Shown: positions 25,561-35,360 of the stretch, in pieces
How the letters are laid out: each line of letters opens with the position of its first letter
Numbering within the stretch: position 1 is the stretch's first letter
Assembly: GCA_947627445.1 (NCBI GenBank)
Contig: CANQWA010000020.1
Coordinates: forward strand, 1 to 50,539
DNA length: 50,539 bases
From: an uncultured Ruminococcus sp.
GTDB lineage: Bacteria > Bacillota > Clostridia > Oscillospirales > Ruminococcaceae
Direction: 5' to 3'
Program-made: the position numbers and the translations under genes
The notes under the pieces: model-generated
Told to the model about the DNA's origin: nothing
The model's input: only the letters and a program-made list of their open reading frames with translations
The model's database searches: none

Positions 25561-26949
25561 TTATGCCTCCTCGGATGCCGCAAACAATGCACGAACGAAA
25601 TCCTCTCTGCAGAAGGGCTGGAGATCATCCATCTTTTCACCGACACCTATCAGCTTCACGGGAATGCCCAGTTCGTTGTGGATGGAAACCACTATGCCGC
25701 CTTTTGCCGTACCGTCCAGTTTGGTCAGTACAATACCGCTGATATCGGCCACTTCCTGGAACAGCCGTGCTTGATTGACGGCGTTCTGTCCCGTGGTAGC
25801 ATCCAGCACCAGCAAGATCTCCCGGTGCCAGTCTTCCGCTTTATTGGCAATAATGCGGTTGATCTTTGCCAGTTCCTGCATGAGATTCTTTTTGTTATGC
25901 AATCGTCCGGCAGTATCACAGATCAGCACATCACAATTTCGTGCCTTAGCTGCTTCAATGGCATCGTATACCACCGATGCCGGATCAGAACCTTCCGCAT
26001 GCTTCACGATATCCACGCCGGCACGCTGTGTCCAGACCTCCAACTGATCAATGGCTGCGGCACGGAACGTATCTGCTGCTGCCACAAGCACCTTTTTCCC
26101 CTCGGATTTCAACTGATGACACAGCTTACCGATGGTGGTGGTTTTTCCTGCGCCGTTGACACCGATGACCATGATCACCGTCTGCTTGGTGGAATAATCC
26201 AGCGCCTGATCCTCCCCCAACATTTCTGACATAATCTCCTGGATCATGCCCATAATCTCGTTGGGATCCGTCACATTGCGCTCTTTGACCCGGCTACGGA
26301 GCGTCTCACAGATCTGCACGGAAGTCTCCGGTCCGAGATCGCTCATGATCAGTGTTTCTTCCAATTCCTCGAAAAGATCGTCATCGATCTTGGTAAACGA
26401 ACCGAGAACCTGCTGCAAACGGGACATCATGGCGTCCTTGGTCTTTTTCAGTCCCTCCCGGATTCTGGCAAAAATGCTCATTTTCTCTGGCTGTTCTTCA
26501 AATGCTTCGGCGTCTTCCGGTTCTTCGGATATTTCCTCTGTTTCCAGTTCGATTTCTTTGGATGTTTCTGATTCTTCTGTGATTTTCTCAAATGCTTTGG
26601 TTTCCTGTACTTCTTCGGCTGCTTCAGATTCTTCCGGCTCTTCGATTTTCCCCGGTTCTTCCGATGCAGAATCTTCTGTTTTCTGTATCGGCTCATCCGC
26701 TTCTTCTGTTTCTGCCAGCGCTGCTCTCGCTTCCTCTGCCGCCTGTCTGGCAAGCTGAATTGCTTCCAACCGCAATGCATCCTGTTCTGCATCTTCCCAT
26801 GCAGATTCTTCCCGTAAATCCTCCTCCGCTGCTTCCTCTTCTGTCACTGGCATTGCTTCGGAAAGGATTTCTTTCTCCTGCTGTTCTCTGCCTCGTTTCC
26901 AGAAAGAAACATTCTTTTCCTCCTTATTTTTTTTGCGAAACAAACCCAT
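25561..26949 (-). CDS. ftsY: Signal recognition particle receptor FtsY
   Basis: FtsY is the SRP receptor GTPase that delivers ribosomes to the Sec translocon. The 462-residue protein has an acidic A domain (about residues 20-150, Glu-rich) and an NG domain: GVNGAGKTTTIGKL (P-loop), AADTFRAAAIDQL, CDTAGRLHNKKNLM, LVLDATTGQNAV, LTKLDGTAKGG and GVGEKMDDLQPF. It lies downstream of smc with a 25-nt gap, the usual Firmicutes rnc-smc-ftsY arrangement. Confidence 0.98.
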   Translation of the reverse strand: MGLFRKKNKEEKNVSFWKRGREQQEKEILSEAMPVTEEEAAEEDLREESAWEDAEQDALRLEAIQLARQAAEEARAALAETEEADEPIQKTEDSASEEPGKIEEPEESEAAEEVQETKAFEKITEESETSKEIELETEEISEEPEDAEAFEEQPEKMSIFARIREGLKKTKDAMMSRLQQVLGSFTKIDDDLFEELEETLIMSDLGPETSVQICETLRSRVKERNVTDPNEIMGMIQEIMSEMLGEDQALDYSTKQTVIMVIGVNGAGKTTTIGKLCHQLKSEGKKVLVAAADTFRAAAIDQLEVWTQRAGVDIVKHAEGSDPASVVYDAIEAAKARNCDVLICDTAGRLHNKKNLMQELAKINRIIANKAEDWHREILLVLDATTGQNAVNQARLFQEVADISGIVLTKLDGTAKGGIVVSIHNELGIPVKLIGVGEKMDDLQPFCREDFVRALFAASEEA

Positions 26950-26974
26950 ATGTTACCCTGCCTTTCTCAGAACC

Positions 26975-29900
26975 CTATGCCTCTATGCCGGAAAATTCCT
27001 CCTGCTCCATGCGAAGCAGCCGGGAAATACCGTCCTCCTGCATGGTCACGCCATACAGCACGCCGGCTTCTTCCATAGCGCTGCGCCGGTGTGTGACCAG
27101 AATAAACTGTGTGGTCTTTGTGAAATTTTGTAAGTACTGTGCATAACGCCGTACATTGCCCTCATCCAACGCCGCATCAATCTCGTCCAGAATGCAGAAC
27201 GGTGAAGGACGAAGCCGCAGAATGGCGAAGTAAATGGCAATTGCCACAAAGGACTGCTCGCCGCCGGACAGAGAGATCAGATTTTTGATCACCTTTCCCG
27301 GAGGAGCTACCTGGATTTCAATGCCCGATTCCAGCACATTTTCCGGATCGGTCAGTTCCAGACAGGCCTCGCCGCCGCCGAACAGATCTCTGAAAATAGA
27401 CTGGAACTCCCGGTTGATCACGGTAAAGCTCTCGGAAAAGACCCGCTGCATCTCCTCTGTCAAAGAAGCAATCAGATCTTCCAGCTCCCGCTTTGCCGTC
27501 TCTGCATCCTTCATCTGTGCAGACAAAAACCGATACCGCTCAGATACTTCCTCATACTCTGCAATGGCAGCCACATTGACGGTACCCAATGCCCGTATTC
27601 TGGATTTCAGGCGCATCAGTTCCTTCTGTGCCTGCTGCAAGTCCTCCAAGGGCTGTGCCAGAGACTGCGCCTCGCTGAGGGAAAGCTCATACTGTTCAAA
27701 AAGCTGTCGGATCACGCCGTCGTAATCTCCCTGTACCGAAAGTTTTCGTTCCTCCAGACGCCCCATGATACCGGAGAACTTTTCCCGGGCGGCATTGGTG
27801 TCCCGAAGACCGCTTTGCAACTGCCGGATCTTCTGATCCTGCGCATCATGCGCCTGCTGGAAATGCTGAATCTGCGCCTGAAAATCAATCTTTCCGCTGC
27901 GCATCGCCTCAATCTTTGCATTGCCCGCTTCGATCTCTTTCTGCTTCCGGGCGATCTGTTCTTCTTGGGCTACCAAATCCGCCTGCAGCTGCTGCGTGCG
28001 TTCCAACACATTCTCCTGCTGCTGTGTCTGTCGCTGAATCTCCATAAAAAGCGCTTCTATATCCTTGTCCATGGCAGCAGCTGCGATCTTCAGCTGAGAA
28101 ATGTGCTCTGCCATTTCCTGCTGCTGCTCCTGAAGCGTCACCCGATGACCTGCCTGCTGCTGTAACAAAACCTGCATTTCCTGAATCTGTTTTGTCGTCT
28201 GCTCTGTCTGCTCTTCGGCAGCTTTCAGCTGATGATAGGCTTCTTCCAAACGCTCCTGCAAAACAACCTGCTGCTGTTCTGCCTCAGCCAAACGTTCCTC
28301 CGCCTGCTGCTGCATATATTGAAACTTCTCCAGCTGAGCCGCAGCATTCAAGCTCTCCGATTCAGCCGAGCGGCATTCTGCTTCCAGATGCTCCATCTGC
28401 TGTTGGAACTGCGCGGACTGCCGTTGTGCTTTTTCCAGTGCGGCAATGGCTTCCTGTTCCTGCTGCTCCAGCTTTCCCACCTCCTTGGAAAGCGCATCCA
28501 GCTCTGCACGCCGGGTCAGTACGCCTCCGGAACGCTGCGCCGAACCACCGGTAAAGGAACCGCCGGCATGGATGACCTGACCGTCCAAAGTCACAATGCG
28601 AAAGCGATACTGATGCGCCTTTGCCATTTCCGCAGCAGCATCCAGATCTTCTGCCACAACAATCCTGCCCAGCAAAAACCGAACAATATCGGTATATCTT
28701 TTATCATAGTGTACCAGATCACAAGCTATGCCCACAAATCCGTCATGACTTTCCAGCCCGTTCTCTGTCAGCAGTTTTCCCCGTACCGAAGTCAGGGGCA
28801 AAAAGGTTGCCCGACCGGAACGGTTCTGTGCCAGATAGCGAATCCACTGCTTGGCTGCGTTTTCATCGGCAACAATGAGATTCTGCATGGCACCGCCCAG
28901 TGCCGTTTCGATGGCAACACCGTACTGCTGCTCTGTAGTAATGCACTGTGCCACTGTGCCGAATACACCGTGAGGCTTGCCGCCGTCTGCCCGGAGCACT
29001 GCCTTGACACTGCCGGCAAAGCCCTCCATATTCCGTTCCATATCCTGTAGAAGCCGCTGACGCTGACGTTTTTCCCGGAGTGCAAATGCAGCCTGTTCCC
29101 GGTTCTTCTTTCTTTCTTCCAGGATGATTCCCGCATGGGAAAAGCGCATCTGAAAACCATCTCTTTGATTCTGCACCTGTTGAAGCTTTTCTGCGGCAGC
29201 ATCTGCCTGTGCCTTTGCCTGCTGGTAGTCCGAATCTTGTTCCTCCTTCGACTGTTTCAATGCAACGATCTTCAATGCCTGTTCTGTTTTCCGGGCACGC
29301 AGTTCCTCCTGTTGTCCGGCAGCCGTCTGCTGCATCACACGCAGCTCACTCTGACGGACAAACATCTGCTGCAAACGGCTGTTCAGCTGCTCGTATTCCT
29401 GTCCCTGTGCAGCAGCCTGTTTTTCCAGCTGCTTCCATTTCTGTTCTGCCTGCTGTATTTCCTGCTTACTGTCGCTTCGCTTCTGCTCCATCTGTGCAGA
29501 TTGTTCTGTCAGCTGATGCAGACAGCTTTCACTGTCGGCAGATTGTGTCCGTTGTTCTTCTATCTGTTTCTGCAGATTTTTCAGATTTTGTCTGCCGTGG
29601 AGAATATCATTCTCACACACCGCAACGGCTGCATGAAGCTGTGCCGTCTCTTCCTCTGCCTGCTGCATCTGCTGCCGTAGGTTCTCGATCCTCAGAGTGC
29701 TTTCCTGCATCTGCTGGTAGCCCTCCTGCACCTGTGCATCAATCCGCTGGATCTCCAACTCGGCATTCTGAAATTCTGCCTGTGCCAGAAGATATTCGTC
29801 AGACAATGCCGTCAGCTTTTCCCGAAGTGCTTTGAGACGGTACACCCACAGAGAAATCTCCAGCTGCTTTTGTTCTCCTGCAAGCTCTACATACTGTTTT

Positions 29901-30538
29901 GCCTTTTCCGACTGCTTCCGCAAAGGCTCTACCCGGCTTTCCAACTCAGAAACAATATCGAACAGACGTGTCAGATTTTCCTGTGCGGCAGCCAGCTTTC
30001 GCTGTGCCTCCTGCTTTTTGTGCCGGAATTTGGAAACACCTGCTGCCTCCTCAAAAATGTCCCGGCGGTCGGTGCTTTTGGCACTGACGATCTCTGCAAT
30101 ACGCCCCTGTCCGATAATGGCATAGCCATCCCGTCCCATACCAGTATCCATAAACAGTTCTGTCACGTCTCTCAGACGAACCTGCTTGCCATTGATCCGG
30201 TATTCGCTGTCGCCGCTGCGATACAGCTTTCGGGTCACACCGACCACATCGCCATACTCCTCGCCCAACTCGCCGGTCTTGTTGTTGATCTCCAGGGTCA
30301 CAGAGGCAAATCCCATTGCCTTGCGCGTTTTCGTACCGGAAAAAATCACATCTTCCATTTTATTGCCCCGAAGGGTCTTGGTAGACTGCTCACCCAGCAC
30401 CCAGCGCACGGCATCGCCGATGTTGCTCTTGCCGCTGCCGTTTGGCCCGACCACCGCAGTCAGTCCTTTGTCAAAGGTCAGTTTGATCTTATCCGGAAAA
30501 GACTTGAAGCCCTGTAATTCCAGAGATTGCAGATACAT
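26975..30538 (-). CDS. smc: Chromosome segregation ATPase SMC
   Basis: SMC organises and segregates the chromosome with ScpA/ScpB. The 1187-residue protein has an N-terminal ATPase half with Walker [19 protein letters not shown], two long Gln/Glu-rich coiled coils (about 165-500 and 670-1010), a hinge (about 505-660, with [10 protein letters not shown] and [16 protein letters not shown]), and a C-terminal half with signature [17 protein letters not shown] and Walker [13 protein letters not shown]. The coiled coils are unusually rich in Gln. Preceded by yjbR at 25 nt. Confidence 0.98.
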   Translation of the reverse strand: MYLQSLELQGFKSFPDKIKLTFDKGLTAVVGPNGSGKSNIGDAVRWVLGEQSTKTLRGNKMEDVIFSGTKTRKAMGFASVTLEINNKTGELGEEYGDVVGVTRKLYRSGDSEYRINGKQVRLRDVTELFMDTGMGRDGYAIIGQGRIAEIVSAKSTDRRDIFEEAAGVSKFRHKKQEAQRKLAAAQENLTRLFDIVSELESRVEPLRKQSEKAKQYVELAGEQKQLEISLWVYRLKALREKLTALSDEYLLAQAEFQNAELEIQRIDAQVQEGYQQMQESTLRIENLRQQMQQAEEETAQLHAAVAVCENDILHGRQNLKNLQKQIEEQRTQSADSESCLHQLTEQSAQMEQKRSDSKQEIQQAEQKWKQLEKQAAAQGQEYEQLNSRLQQMFVRQSELRVMQQTAAGQQEELRARKTEQALKIVALKQSKEEQDSDYQQAKAQADAAAEKLQQVQNQRDGFQMRFSHAGIILEERKKNREQAAFALREKRQRQRLLQDMERNMEGFAGSVKAVLRADGGKPHGVFGTVAQCITTEQQYGVAIETALGGAMQNLIVADENAAKQWIRYLAQNRSGRATFLPLTSVRGKLLTENGLESHDGFVGIACDLVHYDKRYTDIVRFLLGRIVVAEDLDAAAEMAKAHQYRFRIVTLDGQVIHAGGSFTGGSAQRSGGVLTRRAELDALSKEVGKLEQQEQEAIAALEKAQRQSAQFQQQMEHLEAECRSAESESLNAAAQLEKFQYMQQQAEERLAEAEQQQVVLQERLEEAYHQLKAAEEQTEQTTKQIQEMQVLLQQQAGHRVTLQEQQQEMAEHISQLKIAAAAMDKDIEALFMEIQRQTQQQENVLERTQQLQADLVAQEEQIARKQKEIEAGNAKIEAMRSGKIDFQAQIQHFQQAHDAQDQKIRQLQSGLRDTNAAREKFSGIMGRLEERKLSVQGDYDGVIRQLFEQYELSLSEAQSLAQPLEDLQQAQKELMRLKSRIRALGTVNVAAIAEYEEVSERYRFLSAQMKDAETAKRELEDLIASLTEEMQRVFSESFTVINREFQSIFRDLFGGGEACLELTDPENVLESGIEIQVAPPGKVIKNLISLSGGEQSFVAIAIYFAILRLRPSPFCILDEIDAALDEGNVRRYAQYLQNFTKTTQFILVTHRRSAMEEAGVLYGVTMQEDGISRLLRMEQEEFSGIEA

Positions 30539-30563
30539 ATGACACTTCCTCTCGTTTCAATTG

Positions 30564-30968
30564 CTATTCCGCCGACGCTTCCAGAACCGGTTTTTTCCGC
30601 CGTTTCGGGGCAGTTAATGTATAGCTCATATCCAGCAAAAAGCGGATATCTTCCTCCGGCACTGAACCGTCCAGCAAAATTGTCAGCCAGTGCTTTTTGT
30701 TCATATGATATGCGAGAAAATACCCCGGCTTTTCCAAAAGAGAGCCAATCATCAAAGGTTCGCATTTTACATCGAGAATATCCACCATGTCGTCGGTTTC
30801 CAATCCGATTCGTTTGCCGGAAACACATAAGATCACACCAAACCATTTCCGGTTATCCTGCCGCCGAAACACACAGGCATCCGGCGTATCCTCCCACAGA
30901 TATTCTGCCTCTGTGCTGTACACCTGCCGAAACAGTTCAATCAAACCATTTTTGTCGGTTTTCATCAT
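30564..30968 (-). CDS. MmcQ/YjbR family protein
   Basis: The 134-residue protein fits the MmcQ/YjbR family: YLWEDTPDACVFRRQDNRKW, ILCVSGKRIGL, DVKCEPLMIGSLLEK, GYFLAYHMNKKHWLTILLDG. The family has a CyaY-like DNA-binding fold, but its cellular role is not known. ATG 30968 overlaps the stop of the Elp3-like gene (ATGA). A second ATG follows immediately. Its position between rnc and smc is unusual for this family. Confidence 0.88.
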   Translation of the reverse strand: MMKTDKNGLIELFRQVYSTEAEYLWEDTPDACVFRRQDNRKWFGVILCVSGKRIGLETDDMVDILDVKCEPLMIGSLLEKPGYFLAYHMNKKHWLTILLDGSVPEEDIRFLLDMSYTLTAPKRRKKPVLEASAE

Positions 30969-31996
30969 ATTTTTTGCCTTTCCACATAAACAGGACAGCT
31001 GATACCGTTTACCAGAAGTTCCCCCTGTTTTACCTTTTGAGATTCTTTGCATGTCAGATGAATGCCCTTTGCTGCCAAAAATTTCCGGTTACAACTGTGC
31101 TGTCCCAACAGCTTGCTCAGTGTTCCCGGTGCAGTTTCTACAGAAAGTATCGGTATCCTATGATCTGCTGCGGCTTTTTCCAACGCACGCCGGTACAGTC
31201 GGGATTCCACCACTTCTCCAAATGCCGGATGATAGTATCCGGCAATCCGGTTCTCCTGCAAAGACGGGGAATCGTGAAGCCCCATACGGAGTACCGTTAC
31301 TCCTTGCTTTCGGCAGCAACAAAGGGCGTCGCTGCCAAAATCAATGACCTCATCCCACAATAAGGCAGGATAACCGCCGTCTTTTACAACTTCTGCCAGA
31401 AAGGTTCCCTTCAGCACTACCGTGGGATAAAACCGCATGGTATTGGGATGGCATGCCAAGAGCTGTTCCAGCGTATCATATTCGTCCCGCAAACTGCTGC
31501 CGTACAAGCCGATCATCTGCTGCAATCCCAGAGAAAAACCTGCATCCCGGATCAGCGCACCAGCTTCACGCACCGCCTGGGCAGAATGTCCTCGCCGGTT
31601 TAAGTCAAGAACCCTGTCCGACATGCTCTGAGCTCCCAGTTCAATGGCTGTCACATGATATCTTTTCAGCCGTGCCAGTATGGTTTTGTCAATGGCATCC
31701 GGTCGGGTGGAAATGCGGATGCCGCAAAATCCTCCGGTTCCCATATAGGGTTGCACCGCTTCCAATAGGGCATTCTGATAGTCTATCGGCACTGCCGTAA
31801 AACTTCCGCCAAAAAAGGCAGCTTCCGTTTGCTGCGGTATACCATATTGCCGCAGCATATTCTCACAGGTCTCGGCAATCTCTGCCGGTTCAGGAGCGGT
31901 TTGCCTGCCGCTGATCACATGTTGATCACAGAAGCTGCACCGATGGGGGCAGCCCAGATGGGGAATAAAAAAGGCAAGAGTCTTATGCTTTGCCAT
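30965..31996 (-). CDS. Elp3-like radical SAM protein
   Basis: The 343-residue protein is of the elongator-protein-3/MiaB/NifB radical SAM type found beside rnc-smc in many Firmicutes. The cluster motif is CPHRCSFCDQHVISG, followed by FFGGSFTAVP, IRISTRPDAID and ELGAQSMSDRVLDLNRRGH. There is no C-terminal acetyltransferase domain as in true Elp3. The substrate is unknown; a tRNA base is a reasonable guess. It overlaps rnc by 14 nt and yjbR by 4 nt. Confidence 0.88.
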   Translation of the reverse strand: MAKHKTLAFFIPHLGCPHRCSFCDQHVISGRQTAPEPAEIAETCENMLRQYGIPQQTEAAFFGGSFTAVPIDYQNALLEAVQPYMGTGGFCGIRISTRPDAIDKTILARLKRYHVTAIELGAQSMSDRVLDLNRRGHSAQAVREAGALIRDAGFSLGLQQMIGLYGSSLRDEYDTLEQLLACHPNTMRFYPTVVLKGTFLAEVVKDGGYPALLWDEVIDFGSDALCCCRKQGVTVLRMGLHDSPSLQENRIAGYYHPAFGEVVESRLYRRALEKAAADHRIPILSVETAPGTLSKLLGQHSCNRKFLAAKGIHLTCKESQKVKQGELLVNGISCPVYVERQKI

Positions 31997-32690
31997 AGCC
32001 CATTAAGGAAAGTGCTTCCTTTGCCGCAAGCTGCTCGGCATCCTTTTTGCTGTGTCCCACACCTTTTCCAATCACATTGGAATTCAGGCATACCTCTACC
32101 GTAAATGCCTTGTCATGATCCGGTCCGGATTCTCCTACCAGCACATATTCCACCTTTTCCTCCGGATTCTTCTGCACCACTTCCTGTAACTGGGTCTTAT
32201 AATCGGTGAAACCAAGGGGTTCTTGTTTTTCGGGATCACTGGGGATAAACCGCAGAATATGGCGCTTTGCCGCATCCATGCCCCCGTCCAGAAAGATGGC
32301 GGCAATCACTGCCTCAAAAGCGTCTGCCAGGATCGAGGAGCGCTCTCTGCCGCCGGTGTGTTCTTCACCTTTTCCCAGCAGCAGAAATTCTCCCAGATGG
32401 ATCTTCTGCGCAAACACATGAAGCGCCTTTTCGCACACCATAGACGACCGCAGCTTGGTCAGTTCGCCCTCTGGCATGTCCGGATACTCGTGGAACAGAA
32501 ATTCTGCTACTACAATGGATAGCACACTGTCCCCCAGAAATTCCAGACGTTCGTTGCACTTGCGCGATTTCCGTTTTTCATTGGCATAGGAGGAGTGAGA
32601 AAGCGCCTCCAGAAGCAAATGCTTATTTTGAAAATGATAAGAAATATATGCTTCAAACCGTGGAATATCCACATACTCGGAACGTTCCAT
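31983..32690 (-). CDS. rnc: Ribonuclease III
   Basis: RNase III cleaves double-stranded RNA in rRNA processing. The 235-residue protein has the catalytic signature NERLEFLGDSVLSIVVAEFL, downstream acidic residues in ILADAFEAVIAAIFLDGG, and a C-terminal dsRNA-binding domain (about 162-232: DYKTQLQEVVQK, GKGVGHSKKDAEQLAAKEAL). ATG 32690 overlaps the plsX stop by one base (TGATG). The many long hairpin repeats in this genome would be natural substrates if transcribed. Confidence 0.98.
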   Translation of the reverse strand: MERSEYVDIPRFEAYISYHFQNKHLLLEALSHSSYANEKRKSRKCNERLEFLGDSVLSIVVAEFLFHEYPDMPEGELTKLRSSMVCEKALHVFAQKIHLGEFLLLGKGEEHTGGRERSSILADAFEAVIAAIFLDGGMDAAKRHILRFIPSDPEKQEPLGFTDYKTQLQEVVQKNPEEKVEYVLVGESGPDHDKAFTVEVCLNSNVIGKGVGHSKKDAEQLAAKEALSLMGYGKA

Positions 32691-33700
32691 CAAACCGTCT
32701 TCCTTTCTTGTTTCTGATCTTTTACCGTTTCCGCAATAGTCTGCACCACATTGCCGGCAACACAATCCCGTGCCTGCCGGATGGCGTTAAAGAATGCCGT
32801 GGCATCGGAGCTTCCATGGGCTTTGATGACCGGTTTTTTCACGCCCAGCATCACAGCCCCCCCTACTGTCCGATAGTCCATTTTTTTTGTCAGTTTCTTG
32901 ATTTTCGGCAGGGTAAACAGTGCTGCCAGCTTGCCGCCGAATCCGGCAAAGAGATTGTCCCGCATCTGATGCGCCAGAAATTTACCCATGCCCTCATACA
33001 GCTTCAGCGCCACATTGCCGGTAAACCCGTCTGTGATCACCACATCCGCTGCACCGGCAGGCATCTCACGTGCCTCTATATTGCCGATAAAATGGATGGG
33101 CGCTTGTTCCAGCAGCGCATAGCATTCCATCTCCAGTTCCCGTCCCTTGGTTTCCTCTGCACCCACGTTGAGAAGTCCCACACGGGGATTTTCCACCTGC
33201 ATGACATTTTTCATATAAGCGCTGCCCATAATGGCAAACTGCACCAGCATTTCCGGGCGGCAGTCTGTATTGGCGCCGCCGTCCAGTAAAATAAAAGGTT
33301 CTTTTTCTGTGGGTAAGATCGGTGCGGCTGCGGCACGCTTAATGCCGGAGATCCGCTTCACCAGAAATGTCGCCCCCACCAGCAAAGCACCGGTGCTTCC
33401 GGCACAGACAAAGGCATCTCCCTTGCCGTCGCAAAGTGCCTGCATACCCACTGCCAGAGATGTGTCGGTGTGCTGCTTGAGCAGCGTGGTAGGCTCTTCA
33501 TGGATATCAAACACTGCCGGAGCGTGCAGCAGTTCCATCCCTCCCAGCGAAATGTGATTCTCTGCGGCACATGCCTGGATTTTTTCCGTATCGCCCACCA
33601 GGATCATTTCTACGCCCAGCTCCTGTACCGCCCGCACACTACCGCGAATGGTCTCTAAAGGTGCATGATCGCCGCCGAATGCATCAATGATGATCTTCAT
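32690..33700 (-). CDS. plsX: Phosphate acyltransferase PlsX
   Basis: PlsX makes acyl-phosphate from acyl-ACP for phospholipid synthesis. The 336-residue protein begins KIIIDAFGGDHAPLE and includes FVCAGSTGALLVGATF, LLDGGANTDCRPEM, ITDGFTGNVALKLYEG and a conserved C-terminal MLGVKKPVIKAHGSSDA. GGAGGAAGGAG precedes the ATG. It is directly coupled to rnc; the acpP gene commonly found between them is absent. An 18-bp inverted repeat lies upstream. Confidence 0.97.
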   Translation of the reverse strand: MKIIIDAFGGDHAPLETIRGSVRAVQELGVEMILVGDTEKIQACAAENHISLGGMELLHAPAVFDIHEEPTTLLKQHTDTSLAVGMQALCDGKGDAFVCAGSTGALLVGATFLVKRISGIKRAAAAPILPTEKEPFILLDGGANTDCRPEMLVQFAIMGSAYMKNVMQVENPRVGLLNVGAEETKGRELEMECYALLEQAPIHFIGNIEAREMPAGAADVVITDGFTGNVALKLYEGMGKFLAHQMRDNLFAGFGGKLAALFTLPKIKKLTKKMDYRTVGGAVMLGVKKPVIKAHGSSDATAFFNAIRQARDCVAGNVVQTIAETVKDQKQERKTV

Positions 33701-33732
33701 CTTGTTCTCCTTCCTCCTCCGATTTTGGATGG

Positions 33733-33807
33733 TTAGAAGTTAGGAATGATAGCTGAGAATCACCCGGAGATCAGGCTCTGTCAAAATCCATCATTCCTAA
33801 ATTCTAA
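33733..33807. repeat. 18-bp inverted repeat upstream of plsX
   Basis: TTAGAAGTTAGGAATGAT (33733-33750) and ATCATTCCTAAATTCTAA (33790-33807) pair with one mismatch across 39 nt. The whole is a 75-bp element in the gap between the small membrane protein and plsX. It could be a miniature mobile element or an mRNA hairpin. It does not match the FapR operator as remembered. Confidence 0.6.
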
Positions 33808-33840
33808 ACAATAGCCAGAATTCCGATATATTCCAGCGGT

Positions 33841-34044
33841 TCATACATAAACAGCACGCCTATCCCCCCCACAAGCCAGAAAAATCAGTGCAAGCACCAG
33901 ACAAATGATCGCCGTCACCAGAAACACTGTTTTCTTTCGCTTGTACCGGAGATAAAACAGGGTGATGCTTCCTCCGAAAAACATGGCTGCCGGGATCGTA
34001 AATATCAGAAATATCAGAAATCCCATTCCGAAAATAATGCCCAT
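33841..34044 (-). CDS. Small two-helix membrane protein, unknown function
   Basis: The 67-residue hypothetical protein has two hydrophobic segments (about residues 3-30 and 38-58) separated by YLRYKRKK. Its ATG directly follows the trmFO stop (TAAATG) with GGAG upstream, so translation is probably coupled. Near the 3' end a run of seven G (minus strand) encodes Gly-Gly; loss of one G would end the protein about six residues earlier. No family recognised. Confidence 0.6.
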   Translation of the reverse strand: MGIIFGMGFLIFLIFTIPAAMFFGGSITLFYLRYKRKKTVFLVTAIICLVLALIFLACGGDRRAVYV

Positions 34045-35358
34045 TTATTCTGTCTCCAATTCCTGTAAATACACCTCCAGCGCTGCCACGGCACGGTCGG
34101 CATATGCCTGATACTTCTCCTGCTTGCCTTTGATCCGACCCGGCAGCTCTGGCAGAATACCCATATTGCAGCCCATGGGCTGAAAATCCTTCGCCGGTGA
34201 ACTGCTGATATACGCTGCCAGCGCACCCATCATCGTCTCCCTGGGAAGGATCAGCGGTGATTTCCCCTGAAGCTTCCGTGCCAGATTTCTTCCGGCAAGA
34301 ATACCACTGGCTGCGGATTCGATGTAACCCTCTACCCCGGTCATCTGTCCGGCAAAATAGAGGTGCGCTGCACCCCGGAAAGAGTAGTCTGCATTTAACA
34401 GACGGGGGCTGTCCAGAAAGGAATTCCGGTGCATCACGCCAAAACGATGAAATTCCGCATGCTCCAGCCCAGGGATCATCGAGAACACTCGCTTCTGCTC
34501 CGGAAACCGCAGATTGGTCTGAAATCCCACCAGATTGTACATGGTGCCCTTCTGATCTTCACGCCGCAGCTGCACCACTGCCCAGGGACGATGCCCCGTA
34601 CGAGGATCTGTCAAGCCCACAGGCTTTAAAGGTCCGAACCGCATGGTATCTTCTCCTCTGGAAGCCAGCACTTCAATCGGCATACAGCCCTCGTAGACAC
34701 GAAAGGCTTCTTTGTCGCATTCGTGCAGTTCTGCCCGTTCTGCAGTCACCAGCGCTTCATAAAACGCCTGGTACTCCTCCCGGTTCATGGGGCAGTTGAT
34801 ATAATCGGCATCGCCTCTGCCATATCGTGCAGCAAAAAATACCTTTTCCGGATCCAGACTGTCAAAGCTGACAATGGGCGCTGCCGCATCAAAAAAGCTG
34901 AGCCGTGTACCGCAGCGCTGCTCGATGGCTTCCGCAAGCTTTCCCTCTGTGAGAGGTCCGGTGGCGATCACCGCAGGGGTATCCGGGATTTTCTCCGCTA
35001 CAGCCGTTTCCAGGGTAATATTTTTATGACAGCGGATGGCTTTTGTCACCAAATCGGAAAACTGTGTCCGATTCACCGCCAGTGCACCGCCTGCGGCAAC
35101 TGCTGATTTTCTGGCACACTGCATCACCAGAGAGCCGAATTTCGTCATTTCCGCTTTCAAAAGTCCTGCCGCAGAATTCAAACGATCCGCTTTCAGCGAA
35201 TTGGAACAGACCAGCTCTGCCAGTCCCGCATAGTGATGTGCGGGAGTGTACTGCACCGGCTTCATCTCCACCAGACGCACGGGAAAGCCTGCCTCTGCAA
35301 GCTGCCATGCCGCTTCACACCCTGCCAGTCCGCCTCCGATGACCGTAACCTTTTCCAT
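34045..35358 (-). CDS. trmFO: Methylenetetrahydrofolate-tRNA-(uracil-5)-methyltransferase TrmFO
   Basis: TrmFO makes m5U54 in the tRNA T loop using methylene-THF and FAD. The 437-residue protein has VTVIGGGLAGCEAAWQLA, SNSLKADRLNSAAGLLK, CMPIEVLASRGEDTMRFGPL, FAGQMTGVEGYIESAASG and GALAAYISS. ATG 35358 is 9 nt from AGGAGG; the in-frame ATG at 35364 overlaps the topA stop as ATGA and is also possible. The topA-trmFO order is typical of Firmicutes. Confidence 0.97.
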   Translation of the reverse strand: MEKVTVIGGGLAGCEAAWQLAEAGFPVRLVEMKPVQYTPAHHYAGLAELVCSNSLKADRLNSAAGLLKAEMTKFGSLVMQCARKSAVAAGGALAVNRTQFSDLVTKAIRCHKNITLETAVAEKIPDTPAVIATGPLTEGKLAEAIEQRCGTRLSFFDAAAPIVSFDSLDPEKVFFAARYGRGDADYINCPMNREEYQAFYEALVTAERAELHECDKEAFRVYEGCMPIEVLASRGEDTMRFGPLKPVGLTDPRTGHRPWAVVQLRREDQKGTMYNLVGFQTNLRFPEQKRVFSMIPGLEHAEFHRFGVMHRNSFLDSPRLLNADYSFRGAAHLYFAGQMTGVEGYIESAASGILAGRNLARKLQGKSPLILPRETMMGALAAYISSSPAKDFQPMGCNMGILPELPGRIKGKQEKYQAYADRAVAALEVYLQELETE

Positions 35359-35360
35359 GC

